Shown in pieces: positions 17,739-26,140 of a stretch of DNA of 64,000 nt (within the stretch, counting starts at the first letter, position 1; the number at the start of each line of letters is the position of its first letter). A program made the translations under genes and the position numbers. The stretch comes from an uncultured Saprospiraceae bacterium (lineage in GTDB: Bacteria > Bacteroidota > Bacteroidia > Chitinophagales > Saprospiraceae). The notes beneath the pieces are model-generated. The model was not told the DNA's origin. It was given only the letters and a program-made list of their open reading frames with translations, and ran no database searches. The stretch spans positions 62,001-126,000 of the forward strand of contig CALEYL010000072.1 in the NCBI GenBank assembly GCA_937926205.1. Direction: 5' to 3'.

Positions 17739-17858
17739 GTGTAAAGCGTTGAACCCCGCTGGGCGGGATCAGTTTTGCTAAATTCTTTAAACACGAATAA
17801 CTATCCTTATACGGATATACGATTTTAATTAATTTAACCAATTCAACACGCTTTACAC
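17739..17858. repeat. 120-bp element bounded by inverted repeats
   Basis: GTGTAAAGCGTTGAA at 17739-17753 is repeated in reverse complement as TTCAACACGCTTTACAC at 17842-17858, with a 2-nt insertion in the right arm. Outside the arms, GGG and CCC also pair loosely. A small GC hairpin (CCCGC/GCGGG, 17755-17767) sits next to the left arm and could end the transcript of the T9SS gene. I found no target duplication, so it may be an eroded insertion-sequence remnant or a bidirectional terminator between convergent genes. Confidence 0.45.
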
Positions 17859-17883
17859 AATCCCAACCAATCTTTTTTATTGT

Positions 17884-19989
17884 TTACTGGGCGTTGTCTT
17901 TATCCACGACAATTTTACTTTTTCCATTCAGCTCAAAGCCGGATACTTTGCGGTAAATGGCTTTGTATTTTTCCCAAATGGCATCGGGCTGCTTTTTGCC
18001 GTTGACCTTCATGCCTTTTCCGGTTAGCTCAAGCGTATAGTTTTGCGTATTCGGGATCAGACCATCTTTGACAAGGGCTTTTTCCAAAGCAGATTCGACC
18101 GTGCGGTCAACCCTGCCACCATCTTCAAAATACCCCCAGATATTTCCGTCTAAAACAGGCGGTGCAAATTCTAAAAAATCTTTTGAAGACCTGTTAAAAA
18201 GGAGTCGCTGTTCCTCTAATTCTTTTAAGCGCATTTGTTCCGTTTCTTTCCATTCTTTCAGACGCAACTTCATCTCCTCTTTTTGCTTTTCGCTCATGCC
18301 TTTCATTTCTTCGGCCAGACGAAGGGCATCTTCCCGCATGCCTTCTCTCATTTGTTTGCTAAGTTCTCCCTTTCTTAACAATTCCAGATGCTTTCCTGCA
18401 AACAATTCGGGGTTGGCAAACAAATGGCCTTCCTCAAATGGTTCTCCGTTCAGTTTGAAAACAGGGTCGCCTTCCTTCCACTCAAAGACAAAGGGCTCAT
18501 CTCCTTCCATTTTTTCAATTCGGATGATGGTATTGCCATTAGCGTCCTGTTCCCGGGTAATTTTTGAAGACTTTTCCCATAAGCCTATGACCGGAGAAGG
18601 GGGAGATGGTGCATTTGGTGGAGAAGGGGGATTAGTCGGAGTTGGCGCATTAGGCGCATTTAGTGGAGAAGGCGGTGCCGGCGCAGATGGCGGGAAAGGC
18701 GGCATCGGCGGCATGGGGGCTTCCCCGAAAGCTTCTTCTACCATGCTTTCGTAATTGCTGAACTCCTCTTTCGGAATTTCTTTTCCGTCTACTTTCAGGT
18801 ACGTGATGACACCATCTTTAACTTTGGCTTCCAATGATTTACCATTTTTTTCCAAATTGATGCGTGCATTTCCTCTGGGTAAAGAATCGATTGCTGATAG
18901 ACTTAAATCGTCGGAACCCATAGCGGCATTTAAGGCTGACGAATCCTCTTTGGAATGCTGCCCGGGATAGGCGGCACTGACGGTTAAGGCCAGTACGGCC
19001 AGCAACAGCAGACAGGTAGCTGCGAACTTCTCCATAATGTTTGATTTGTTTTGCGGATGATTTAATATGCGTCGCACACGGTTCAGCAAGCGGTTCTTAT
19101 TTCCGGCAAAAGCCAGGGCGAAAGGGGTGCGCGATTGCCCCCATTCCTGAACGCTTACCAACGCTTTGGCGTAGTCGAGTGAATTTTTACAATTCCTTAC
19201 GGCAATATCATCGCAGCAATCTTCACGCTCGGCGCGAACGGCGGCCGAAAGCCACCATACTGCAGGGTTGAAATAATAAAGTGTTTCAACGATGGTCTGA
19301 AAGATATTGACAAGGAAGTCGCTTCTGTGTATGTGGGCCAGTTCATGCGCCAGGACGGCCTCGACCTGTTCAGGTGAAAGGTTGTTGACCATGCCTAACG
19401 GAAGCAGGATAACCGGCTTGAGGAAGCCAATGGTCATGGGGGTTTTAATCGCTGCTGATTCCAGCAAACGAACCGCCCGCTTTACACCGATGCGTCGGGC
19501 AATTGTTTGGAGTGCTTGCTGCCATTTTTCAGACAGCGGGTTGACGCGCCTGCGCTTCAATTGATTGGCGTACAGCAAGGCGCCCAGCATTTTTAACAGA
19601 AAAAAAGTCATGCCAAGCATCCAGCAGGTGGCAATGAGCGGGGCATTGTTGCTAAAGTAGGTGCTGAATTGCTCCGTTATGCCTGCCGTCCAGGAAGCGG
19701 AGACTTGTACAGAGGAGGATACCATCACTGGCCCAGCCGAATCGAATGTCATTGGAGAGGGTTCCGGCAATGGATGGTAATGGCTGAAAAAAGTACAGAC
19801 CGACCAAACTAAAATGCCTGCAAGCGCGCTAACGGACAAAAGGTAGCGTTCCCTGGCAGGGCGGTGGTGCATCATCAGCATGCCAATGCCGGCTAAAGAG
19901 GCCAGTAATGCTGCCTGCCACAAAGAATGAACAACGGTCCATCCCAGGGCCTGAATTACTGCTTCGGAGAATATATGTGCGATTGTCAT
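17884..19989 (-). CDS. BlaR1/MecR1-type M56 membrane metallopeptidase with novel C-terminal domain
   Basis: This 701-residue protein (ATG 19989) has four or five membrane helices. Between them is the zinc site AHELAHIHRSD (H215, E216, H219) and the YFNPAVWWLSAAVRAEREDCCDD segment that supplies the third ligand. A further membrane helix lies at 322-340. Known BlaR1 ends in a penicillin-binding sensor; here the outer part is a Pro-rich tract (424-467), a region with EKMEGDEPFVFEWKEGD, a charged coiled-coil-like stretch (about 550-620) and a small C-terminal domain, with no SxxK-type sensor seen. It lies 34 bp after the BlaI-type repressor gene, its likely partner. The signal it senses is unknown. 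Confidence 0.85.
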   Translation of the reverse strand: MTIAHIFSEAVIQALGWTVVHSLWQAALLASLAGIGMLMMHHRPARERYLLSVSALAGILVWSVCTFFSHYHPLPEPSPMTFDSAGPVMVSSSVQVSASWTAGITEQFSTYFSNNAPLIATCWMLGMTFFLLKMLGALLYANQLKRRRVNPLSEKWQQALQTIARRIGVKRAVRLLESAAIKTPMTIGFLKPVILLPLGMVNNLSPEQVEAVLAHELAHIHRSDFLVNIFQTIVETLYYFNPAVWWLSAAVRAEREDCCDDIAVRNCKNSLDYAKALVSVQEWGQSRTPFALAFAGNKNRLLNRVRRILNHPQNKSNIMEKFAATCLLLLAVLALTVSAAYPGQHSKEDSSALNAAMGSDDLSLSAIDSLPRGNARINLEKNGKSLEAKVKDGVITYLKVDGKEIPKEEFSNYESMVEEAFGEAPMPPMPPFPPSAPAPPSPLNAPNAPTPTNPPSPPNAPSPPSPVIGLWEKSSKITREQDANGNTIIRIEKMEGDEPFVFEWKEGDPVFKLNGEPFEEGHLFANPELFAGKHLELLRKGELSKQMREGMREDALRLAEEMKGMSEKQKEEMKLRLKEWKETEQMRLKELEEQRLLFNRSSKDFLEFAPPVLDGNIWGYFEDGGRVDRTVESALEKALVKDGLIPNTQNYTLELTGKGMKVNGKKQPDAIWEKYKAIYRKVSGFELNGKSKIVVDKDNAQ
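18589..18720 (-). repeat. Proline-rich low-complexity tract inside the M56 gene
   Basis: These codons translate to residues 424-467, built from irregular PP-x-x-P and N-A-P units with about half prolines. It would form a stiff extended linker between two periplasmic parts of the BlaR1-like protein. At DNA level the tract is repetitive (GGAGAAGG-type runs), so it may vary in length between strains. Confidence 0.7.
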
Positions 19990-20023
19990 GATCAAAATCG
20001 GGACTGTTGAAATAATGAATGCA

Positions 20024-20404
20024 CTATTGGCTTTCGCGTTCCATGCGTTCAATCAATGCTTTGATTTCATCCAATTCCTCTTTAGACGCCTGGTGTTGTC
20101 CAAGCGCCTGCATCACCATTTTCATGGCAGAACCTTTAAAGGTGGAATCTACAAACTGATCCAGCAGCCTTGTTTTGGTTTCCGATTCACTGATTGCTGC
20201 TTCATAAATGTGGCTGCGCTGGTCGGTGTTTCTGATCGCAAGACCTTTGTCTACCATAATCTGCATCAACTTAAGGGCCGTGGTATAGCCAACCTCGCGG
20301 TGTTCGTTGAGCTTGTCACAGACAAAGCGCACAGGAGAAGGCCCATAGGTCCAAAGCACCTGAAGAATCTCCAGTTCTGATTCGGTAGGCTTGGGAATTT
20401 CCAT
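20024..20404 (-). CDS. BlaI/MecI/CopY-family transcriptional repressor
   Basis: This 126-residue protein is a winged-helix repressor. It starts MEIPKPTESELEILQVLW, followed by the HTH segment with GYTTALKLMQIMVDKGL and the DQRSHIYEA wing. The C-terminal dimerisation part contains LLDQFVDSTFKGSAMKMV, the kind of site cut in BlaI when the partner protease is active. It is encoded just before the M56 protease. Two identical-arm dyads lie 142-187 bp upstream, so it probably represses its own promoter and that of the divergent DUF1648 gene. Confidence 0.93.
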   Translation of the reverse strand: MEIPKPTESELEILQVLWTYGPSPVRFVCDKLNEHREVGYTTALKLMQIMVDKGLAIRNTDQRSHIYEAAISESETKTRLLDQFVDSTFKGSAMKMVMQALGQHQASKEELDEIKALIERMERESQ

Positions 20405-20545
20405 TAATTTCGATGTTTAAAACATGAAAAATAAATAATCGCAATCATTCGGTTTTGGGGCTACGGATATTGTAAAGTCGGGTGATTTTAGTATGCGTTG
20501 CATTATTCTATAAAATGGTCTGAATTGTTTCGCAGTGCAAGTATA

Positions 20546-20591
20546 TACGAAGACTTTCGTAATTGCAAATTTATTTACGAATTTTTTCGTA
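20546..20591. promoter_or_regulatory. Twin operator dyads TACGAA-N4-TTCGTA, likely BlaI-type binding sites
   Basis: Two perfect 16-bp dyads, TACGAAgactTTCGTA (20546-20561) and TACGAAttttTTCGTA (20576-20591), have identical 6-bp arms and starts exactly 30 bp apart, about three helical turns. BlaI-family operators are dyads with TACA/TGTA cores, so these are good candidates for the adjacent repressor. They lie between the repressor gene (starting 20404, leftward) and the DUF1648 gene (starting 20692, rightward). The spacing favours side-by-side binding of two dimers on one DNA face. Confidence 0.8.
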
Positions 20592-20691
20592 CTTCGGGTA
20601 ATTTTAACAATTATGCCCGTAGAGAAGCAGTAATTTTGGGCACTAATATCGTATTGTGATATTTTTTTAAATAAATGAAAATCAGATTTTT

Positions 20692-21186
20692 ATGAATAAA
20701 AAACCTGAATTGGATTTTGAAAAGTCCCGATTGGAACAGGCATCAGATGTGTTGGCCCTGTTGGGAATTGCTGCATTTTTGGTGTTGATCCTGTTGTATT
20801 GGACACAGTTACCGGCAACGATTCCGATCCATTTCGACCTGAAAGGAAATGCAGATGGTTGGGGCTCTAAAGCAACGATTTTGGTTTTGCCGGGGATTGC
20901 CATCTTTATCTATCTGCTCATGACCCTGCTGGCGCGTTCCCGCCAAAACTTCAATTATCCGGTTCGTATTACACCGGAAAATGCAAACCGGCAGTATCGT
21001 TTGGCGCGCCATTTACTTGCGGTGATAAAAGTGGCCATTGTTTGGGGGTTTTTGGGCCTGACCTGGCTCATCTTGCAGGCGGCAGGATCGCAGGATCCTC
21101 AGTTGGGCGCCTGGCCGGTAATCGCTTTTGTCGGGCTTATTTTTGCTGTAATCGGAGGGTATTTGGTGATGGCTTTCAAAAAATGA
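20692..21186 (+). CDS. DUF1648 (SdpI N-terminal-like) membrane protein
   Basis: This 164-residue protein has four predicted membrane helices (about 20-38, 62-82, 108-130, 140-160). The DUF1648 signature LPATIPIHFDLKGNADGWGSK lies after the first helix. DUF1648 forms the N-terminal part of SdpI, the Bacillus subtilis immunity protein against the SdpC toxin, but the SdpI C-terminal part is absent here. Its position opposite the BlaI-type repressor and its twin operators suggests it belongs to the same regulon. A stem-loop follows the stop codon. Confidence 0.85.
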   Translation: MNKKPELDFEKSRLEQASDVLALLGIAAFLVLILLYWTQLPATIPIHFDLKGNADGWGSKATILVLPGIAIFIYLLMTLLARSRQNFNYPVRITPENANRQYRLARHLLAVIKVAIVWGFLGLTWLILQAAGSQDPQLGAWPVIAFVGLIFAVIGGYLVMAFKK

Positions 21187-21188
21187 AA

Positions 21189-21226
21189 CCCCTTTTACAA
21201 CAAGGATCAACCTGTTGCAAAAGGGG
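21189..21226 (-). terminator. Hairpin terminator between convergent genes
   Basis: CCCCTTTT at 21189-21196 pairs with AAAAGGGG at 21219-21226, and inner CAACA pairs with TGTTG. Read leftwards, the hairpin is followed by TTTCATTTTTT, so it best serves the leftward peptidase gene that ends at 21253. It could also act for the DUF1648 gene. Confidence 0.7.
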
Positions 21227-21252
21227 TGATTTACACGCTTGGAAAAGCAAAT

Positions 21253-24200
21253 TTACCAACCAGGAATAATGTTCAAACCAAAAGCGCCCCGCGCATTCTT
21301 TTGTAATGGAATGGCATAATAGGGCTCCAGCACAAAAGCGCCAAATAGGTTGAGTCGCAGAGACGCTCCCGCACTGAACACCGGCTGAACAGGGTATATC
21401 GTAAACTCGCCGTTGAACTCCGGTTCATTGATGCTGAACTGATCATAATCGAACCAGGTCATTCCGCCATCCACAAAGAAATTCAGATCCGTGAGCAAAA
21501 ATTTAGATTTGATCAGGGCCAGCCTTTTAGGACCGCTGAAAGGAATGCGTACCTCAAAATTAGCCACCAGCAATTTGCTGCCCAGCAATTGGTCGAAAGC
21601 ATACTTGTTTTGCAAAAACAAATCGAGTGCCGTATTGGAGTTGTATCCCCGGATAAACCAGGGGTTTCCGACAAACAAAGGGCTCAATTCGGTGCTGCCT
21701 GCACCGTAACGACCATAGTGCATGGCCCGGAAGGCAAAACCAACGGGCTTATAGAAACGATAGATGCGGTAATCGGCAGTCAGCGCCGTAAAATTGAAAT
21801 CGCCAAAGTACTGTTCCACGCCGACGCGGTAGCGATGCCCCTGTAGCGGCGCCGTCATTCCAAAAAAGCTGTTGTCGCCTACCAAAGCAGCTTCTGCCGT
21901 AGCGAATTTCAAGGCGGGTGGTGCGTCGAGTTTGTTTCGGTCCTGCTTGACTAAGTTCCCAAAATCATCGTAGTAGTTGTCTAATTGGGTCAGACTACTG
22001 CTGTAAATTGACCCAGAGGCTCCTGCTTCAACACGAAGCGTTGTCGAAAGCGGATACTGCGCAAATGCGCCTACCTGGTCTTCAAAAAGACGGAATAAAC
22101 TGAAGGAATAACGGTCTGTGATGAGGAAAAGGTCATCGCCTACGGGCAGCGGGTAATTGAACTGGATATTGTCTAAGCTCAAACTCCGGTAGGGGGTATG
22201 TGCCATATAAGCCCCCCAGTTGATCCGGTTTTTTCTATTGACATAGGCAACAGTCCCGCCAATATCGCTGATTTCGCCATTGAGGGAAAGGCTTGAAAAA
22301 AACTGGTGGTTGCCCATGATATCGCTGAACAGCAAGTCTACCCCACCGCCCAGCGCAGGAGTTGTTCCAAAAACATTGCTGGTACCAATGCCGATGCCAC
22401 CGCCGCCGCCGACATAGTCCAGGCGAAACTTGGTTTTGTAAGGCAGTTCTTTCATTTGATCATCCGGTAAATCTGCCTGTGATGCCGGTATGCCCAGGTT
22501 GGCGTCAACGATTGCCGTTGCTTTTGGGTTTACACGGGGCAATGCTGCGGCATGAAAATCTACCGCATTCGGATCCACTTCTTTATTCAGAAATTCCGCT
22601 TGCCTTGCCCGGTAAATGTTGTAGCCGTTTTTGAAGTAATGCGTGTAAGCGATCCGGTCGTTGCGCGGCGAAAGGCTGATTGCCGGAGAATAGGTTGTTA
22701 TGCCGCTGACTCCCGTAAGTAAATCGGTGAGCTGCCAGACTTTGCCATTTTCCGGGTTGTACCTGTAAATATTGCGGAAACCATCCCGATCCGACAGGAA
22801 GACGATGTTGTTGGCACTGTCGGGCAGCGGATTCAGGTTATCAGCGCCAGGGAACAGGTCGATGTGGCGGATGCTTAGGTCAGCCAGGGTCAGGGTTGCC
22901 AGATTAAAAGTCCATTTCCCATTTGTTTTGCCCCGTTTCCAGCTCAGTTCATCCGTTGCGAAAGCCAGGTAACTGCCGTCTGCGCTCCATGCCGGGTGCA
23001 TTTCAGCATAGGAATCATTCGTCAGCCGGGTCACTTTGCCCGATTTAAGGGCATAAGCAAACAGGTCAACCTGGCCGTTTGCCAAACCGCTGACTACAAT
23101 GGTTTTGCCGTCCGGCGACCATGCCGGGTTGGTAAAAGCAGGAATGCCTTCCAGAGCCTTTTCCAGAATGGTATTGCCGGTTTTGACGTCTTTGATGACA
23201 AGCACATTGTTGCCTTTACTGACTGCTACAAACGCAAATTGTTTGCTGTCGGGAGACCAGGTGCCCGAGGATTCGATATAATTGAAATCGTCAAGATGAC
23301 CATCTTTTAGGATGCTGGCCACCCGCCGGATGATTTTTCCGGTGCGGGCATCAGCGAGGAAAAGCTCGGTGGTAAACAGGTTTTTTTCAGAGAGGAAGAT
23401 CACAAATTGGCCATTGGGACTGAGCACCGGCGAAATATTCATCCGACCGGCATTTTTATCGTTGATGAGCGCTTTGCCGATGGTGCGCTCTTTTTTATCA
23501 CCCAGTTCGCTGCCAAAGTGGTTCTTCAACAAGTTGACCCAAAGTTCAGACAGGTTTTTGCTGCTCATGCCCAAAACCTTTAAGCATGCTTCGTCAAAAC
23601 CGTATTTGGCTGTAGCCACAAAAAGGGGTTTGATGATTTCATCCCCTTTCAAACCTGTGACAAATACCCAGAATACATGCCCGTAACGGTAGGGGAAGTA
23701 CTGTGGGTTGCTGAGTTTTTTGAGTGTCGGCACATCGTCGTTCAAAACGGCATCGCGCATCCACATGGCGGTTTGTGCATCTACACTGCCAATAGACATG
23801 TATTCGGCCAGGCCTTCCACCATCCATAGCGGCAGGTTCGAGAGATCGTTCAGCGAAGTGGAGTCACCACGCAGAATGAGGTCATATTGAAAAGCATGCA
23901 CCAGTTCATGCCCAAGCACGTGGCGTGTTTGCTGATTCGACATGGTCAGAGGGAGCACCACCCGGTTTTTAAAAGCTTCGGTTACACCCCCGGTTCCTAC
24001 ACTGATCTCGCCGGAAATGGTATTTGTTTGCTGGAAATCGGGGTGGTCGTTGTAAAAAATAACCGGATTCCTTTTGCTGAACGTATCCTGCAGGATGGCT
24101 TGATGAATGCTGTACCATTGTTCTGATTGCGCTGCCAGTTCGTGCAGCAGCGTGTCGTTTTTCAGATAGTGGTATATCTCAAAGTGCGGTGTTTGTTGAA

Positions 24201-24312
24201 CCTGAAATTCAAACCCTTCATAGCGGGGCTTATTCCGTCCGAAATACTGGGCCTGAAGCGAAACGGCAACAAGTAGCGTCAAAGCAATCAGGCCTGATTT
24301 TTTTATTGCCAT
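21253..24312 (-). CDS. Exported three-part protein: gluzincin peptidase domain, TolB-like propeller, Omp85-like barrel
   Basis: This 1019-residue protein has a signal peptide (residues 1-22, ending LQAQ). Residues 30-260 form a zinc metallopeptidase-like domain with GHELVHAFQ (H135, E136, H139) and LWMVEGLAEY (E170 as third ligand), like the peptidase MA group. Residues about 290-590 hold PD40/TolB-type propeller blades such as PAWSPDGKTIVVSG and GTWSPDSKQFAF. Residues about 640-1019 are beta-strand rich and end in an outer-membrane barrel with LFVGNPWFIRGYN, close to the IRGY/VRGF motif of Omp85 barrels. It probably sits in the outer membrane with the other two parts in the periplasm. The substrate is unknown. 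Confidence 0.82.
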   Translation of the reverse strand: MAIKKSGLIALTLLVAVSLQAQYFGRNKPRYEGFEFQVQQTPHFEIYHYLKNDTLLHELAAQSEQWYSIHQAILQDTFSKRNPVIFYNDHPDFQQTNTISGEISVGTGGVTEAFKNRVVLPLTMSNQQTRHVLGHELVHAFQYDLILRGDSTSLNDLSNLPLWMVEGLAEYMSIGSVDAQTAMWMRDAVLNDDVPTLKKLSNPQYFPYRYGHVFWVFVTGLKGDEIIKPLFVATAKYGFDEACLKVLGMSSKNLSELWVNLLKNHFGSELGDKKERTIGKALINDKNAGRMNISPVLSPNGQFVIFLSEKNLFTTELFLADARTGKIIRRVASILKDGHLDDFNYIESSGTWSPDSKQFAFVAVSKGNNVLVIKDVKTGNTILEKALEGIPAFTNPAWSPDGKTIVVSGLANGQVDLFAYALKSGKVTRLTNDSYAEMHPAWSADGSYLAFATDELSWKRGKTNGKWTFNLATLTLADLSIRHIDLFPGADNLNPLPDSANNIVFLSDRDGFRNIYRYNPENGKVWQLTDLLTGVSGITTYSPAISLSPRNDRIAYTHYFKNGYNIYRARQAEFLNKEVDPNAVDFHAAALPRVNPKATAIVDANLGIPASQADLPDDQMKELPYKTKFRLDYVGGGGGIGIGTSNVFGTTPALGGGVDLLFSDIMGNHQFFSSLSLNGEISDIGGTVAYVNRKNRINWGAYMAHTPYRSLSLDNIQFNYPLPVGDDLFLITDRYSFSLFRLFEDQVGAFAQYPLSTTLRVEAGASGSIYSSSLTQLDNYYDDFGNLVKQDRNKLDAPPALKFATAEAALVGDNSFFGMTAPLQGHRYRVGVEQYFGDFNFTALTADYRIYRFYKPVGFAFRAMHYGRYGAGSTELSPLFVGNPWFIRGYNSNTALDLFLQNKYAFDQLLGSKLLVANFEVRIPFSGPKRLALIKSKFLLTDLNFFVDGGMTWFDYDQFSINEPEFNGEFTIYPVQPVFSAGASLRLNLFGAFVLEPYYAIPLQKNARGAFGLNIIPGW

Positions 24313-24551
24313 GGTAATTGTTTTTTTAATGATAAAGACATTATTATAAACAACTTAGAAAGGTTATCGTCTCTTAAAATCGTACCCAAATACCGTTAAT
24401 TTTGTCTTAAACTGGATTTGTACGTAAGTTTACCGACACTTGGAAAAGACTTTAGCATGCAGGCGGTCGATTTCACAATAAGAGCTGAGCAGGGGCAGGT
24501 CTTTTTTTCTGAGGATAACCAGACCCGCAGGAGTCATCTAATCCATTTACC

Positions 24552-25958
24552 ATGTCCGTACTTTTAATTTTTATTGTCGTCTATCTCCTTATCACACTCC
24601 TGATTGGTTGGTGGGCGGCTCGTCGCGTGCACAATACGCAGGACTTTGTTATTGCAGGAAGGCGCATGCCTATGATGGTGGCGGCTTGTGCTTTGTTTGC
24701 AACCTGGTATGGTTCAGAAACCATCATGGGAGCGCCGGCAAAGTATGCAGAAGACGGGCTGCAGGGGGTTATGGAAGACCCTTTCGGTAGTAGCCTTTGC
24801 CTCATACTGGTTGGTTTCTTTTTTGCCAGGCCTTTGTACCGGCTCAATATTCTGACCCTGGTTGACTTTTTTAAGGTTAGGTTCAGTCGACGAATGGAAA
24901 CAATGGCCGCCATTTTTATTGTGCCATCTTATTTTGGTTGGATTGCGGCACAAATGGTTGCCATGGCCCTTTTACTGAATGTGTTGCTGGACATTGATGT
25001 ACTCTGGGGCATTCTGATTTGTCTCGTAGTCGTGGTGATGTATACCTATGTTGGGGGTATGTGGGCCGTTTCTGTAACTGATTTTGTGCAAACCATTATG
25101 ATCATCGTCGGCATGGTGGCGCTGGCCGTATTGCTGGCCGATAAAGCGGGGGGCGTTCAGAAAGTATTGGCAAACGCCCCGGCAAAAGCTTTTCAGTTTT
25201 TTCCGGAACGGGATTTACAGAGCATACTGGCCTATTTTGCGGCCTGGATCACGATTGGTCTGGGCTCCATACCACAGCAGGATGTTTTTCAACGGGTGAT
25301 GTCGGCAAAAACAGAAAAAGCTGCCGTTGGCGCGTCCCTTGTCTCCGGATTGATGTACCTGACTATTGGGTTGATTCCCTTGTTCATAACCCTTTGCGGA
25401 AAAGCATTATATACGGACTTTGGCAACGATGATCCACAAAAGATCATCCCCATGATGGTACTTAACCACGCAGGCATTGTCATTCAGGTTCTGTTTTTTG
25501 GCGCCTTGTTGTCCGCGATCCTCAGTACAACTGCAGGCGCGATCCTCGCTCCGGCGACGATCATCGGCGAAAATCTCATTCGTCCGATCTATCGGAAGAT
25601 GAGCGATCGGATGTTGTTGCGCACCATGCGTTTTTCTGTGGTTGGGGTAGCGGTTTGTTCTGCGATCATGGCCTCAAGCAAGCGGAACATATACGAATTG
25701 GTATCCGATTCTTCTGTCCTGAGCTTAGTTTCCCTGTTCGTTCCACTGGCTGCCGGGATTTACTGGAAGCGGGCCTCCGACATGGGCGGCATCCTGTCTA
25801 TTCTGGGTGGAATGGCCGGCTGGGTCGTCGGTGAAATTTTTGAAACCGAAACGCCTACCCTGCTCATTGGCCTGGCTGCCAGCATCGTATTTATGATCCT
25901 CGGCAGTTTGATGATGCCGGATAAGAGTTATGAAGCGTTTAAGGAGAAGGTGGAGTGA
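24552..25958 (+). CDS. Sodium:solute symporter family protein
   Basis: This 468-residue integral membrane protein has 12-13 hydrophobic helices and the SSS-family pattern. DFVIAGRRMPMMVAACALFATWYGSETIMGAPA is the N-terminal sodium-site region, VGGMWAVSVTDFVQTIMIIVG the fifth-sixth helix region, and GLGSIPQQDVFQRVMSAKTEKAA the central loop. It imports a solute with sodium; which solute cannot be read. It is monocistronic, with a 168-bp gap to the dehydratase gene. A tiny 26-codon frame in that gap is not supported. Confidence 0.9.
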   Translation: MSVLLIFIVVYLLITLLIGWWAARRVHNTQDFVIAGRRMPMMVAACALFATWYGSETIMGAPAKYAEDGLQGVMEDPFGSSLCLILVGFFFARPLYRLNILTLVDFFKVRFSRRMETMAAIFIVPSYFGWIAAQMVAMALLLNVLLDIDVLWGILICLVVVVMYTYVGGMWAVSVTDFVQTIMIIVGMVALAVLLADKAGGVQKVLANAPAKAFQFFPERDLQSILAYFAAWITIGLGSIPQQDVFQRVMSAKTEKAAVGASLVSGLMYLTIGLIPLFITLCGKALYTDFGNDDPQKIIPMMVLNHAGIVIQVLFFGALLSAILSTTAGAILAPATIIGENLIRPIYRKMSDRMLLRTMRFSVVGVAVCSAIMASSKRNIYELVSDSSVLSLVSLFVPLAAGIYWKRASDMGGILSILGGMAGWVVGEIFETETPTLLIGLAASIVFMILGSLMMPDKSYEAFKEKVE

Positions 25959-26101
25959 GTATCTGATTTTGAATACATTACCAAAGAAGAAATGAATTTA
26001 CAACGCCCTCTGATTGAAGAAATCAGCAACAAACTCAATGCGTTGAGAGAAACCCAATTGAAAAGACCCTGACTCTAAAGATATTATCGGAACACCCTCA
26101 A

Positions 26102-26140
26102 ATACTCGCATACTCAAATACTCAACATGCAAATACTCAA
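26102..26140 (+). repeat. Short tandem repeat around the dehydratase start codon
   Basis: The 8-bp unit ATACTCRM occurs three times in a row (26102-26125) and a fourth time just after the ATG (26133-26140). The start codon at 26127 lies between the third and fourth units, so slippage could change the leader length. Confidence 0.6.

Noticed and set aside
24460..24570. 36-codon frame before the symporter start
   Set aside because: It runs into the symporter gene in another frame and has no sign of coding.
25992..26072. 26-codon frame starting MNLQRPLIEEISNKLNALRE between the symporter and dehydratase genes
   Set aside because: No family match that I recognise, no promoter or ribosome site of note, and the length is within chance.
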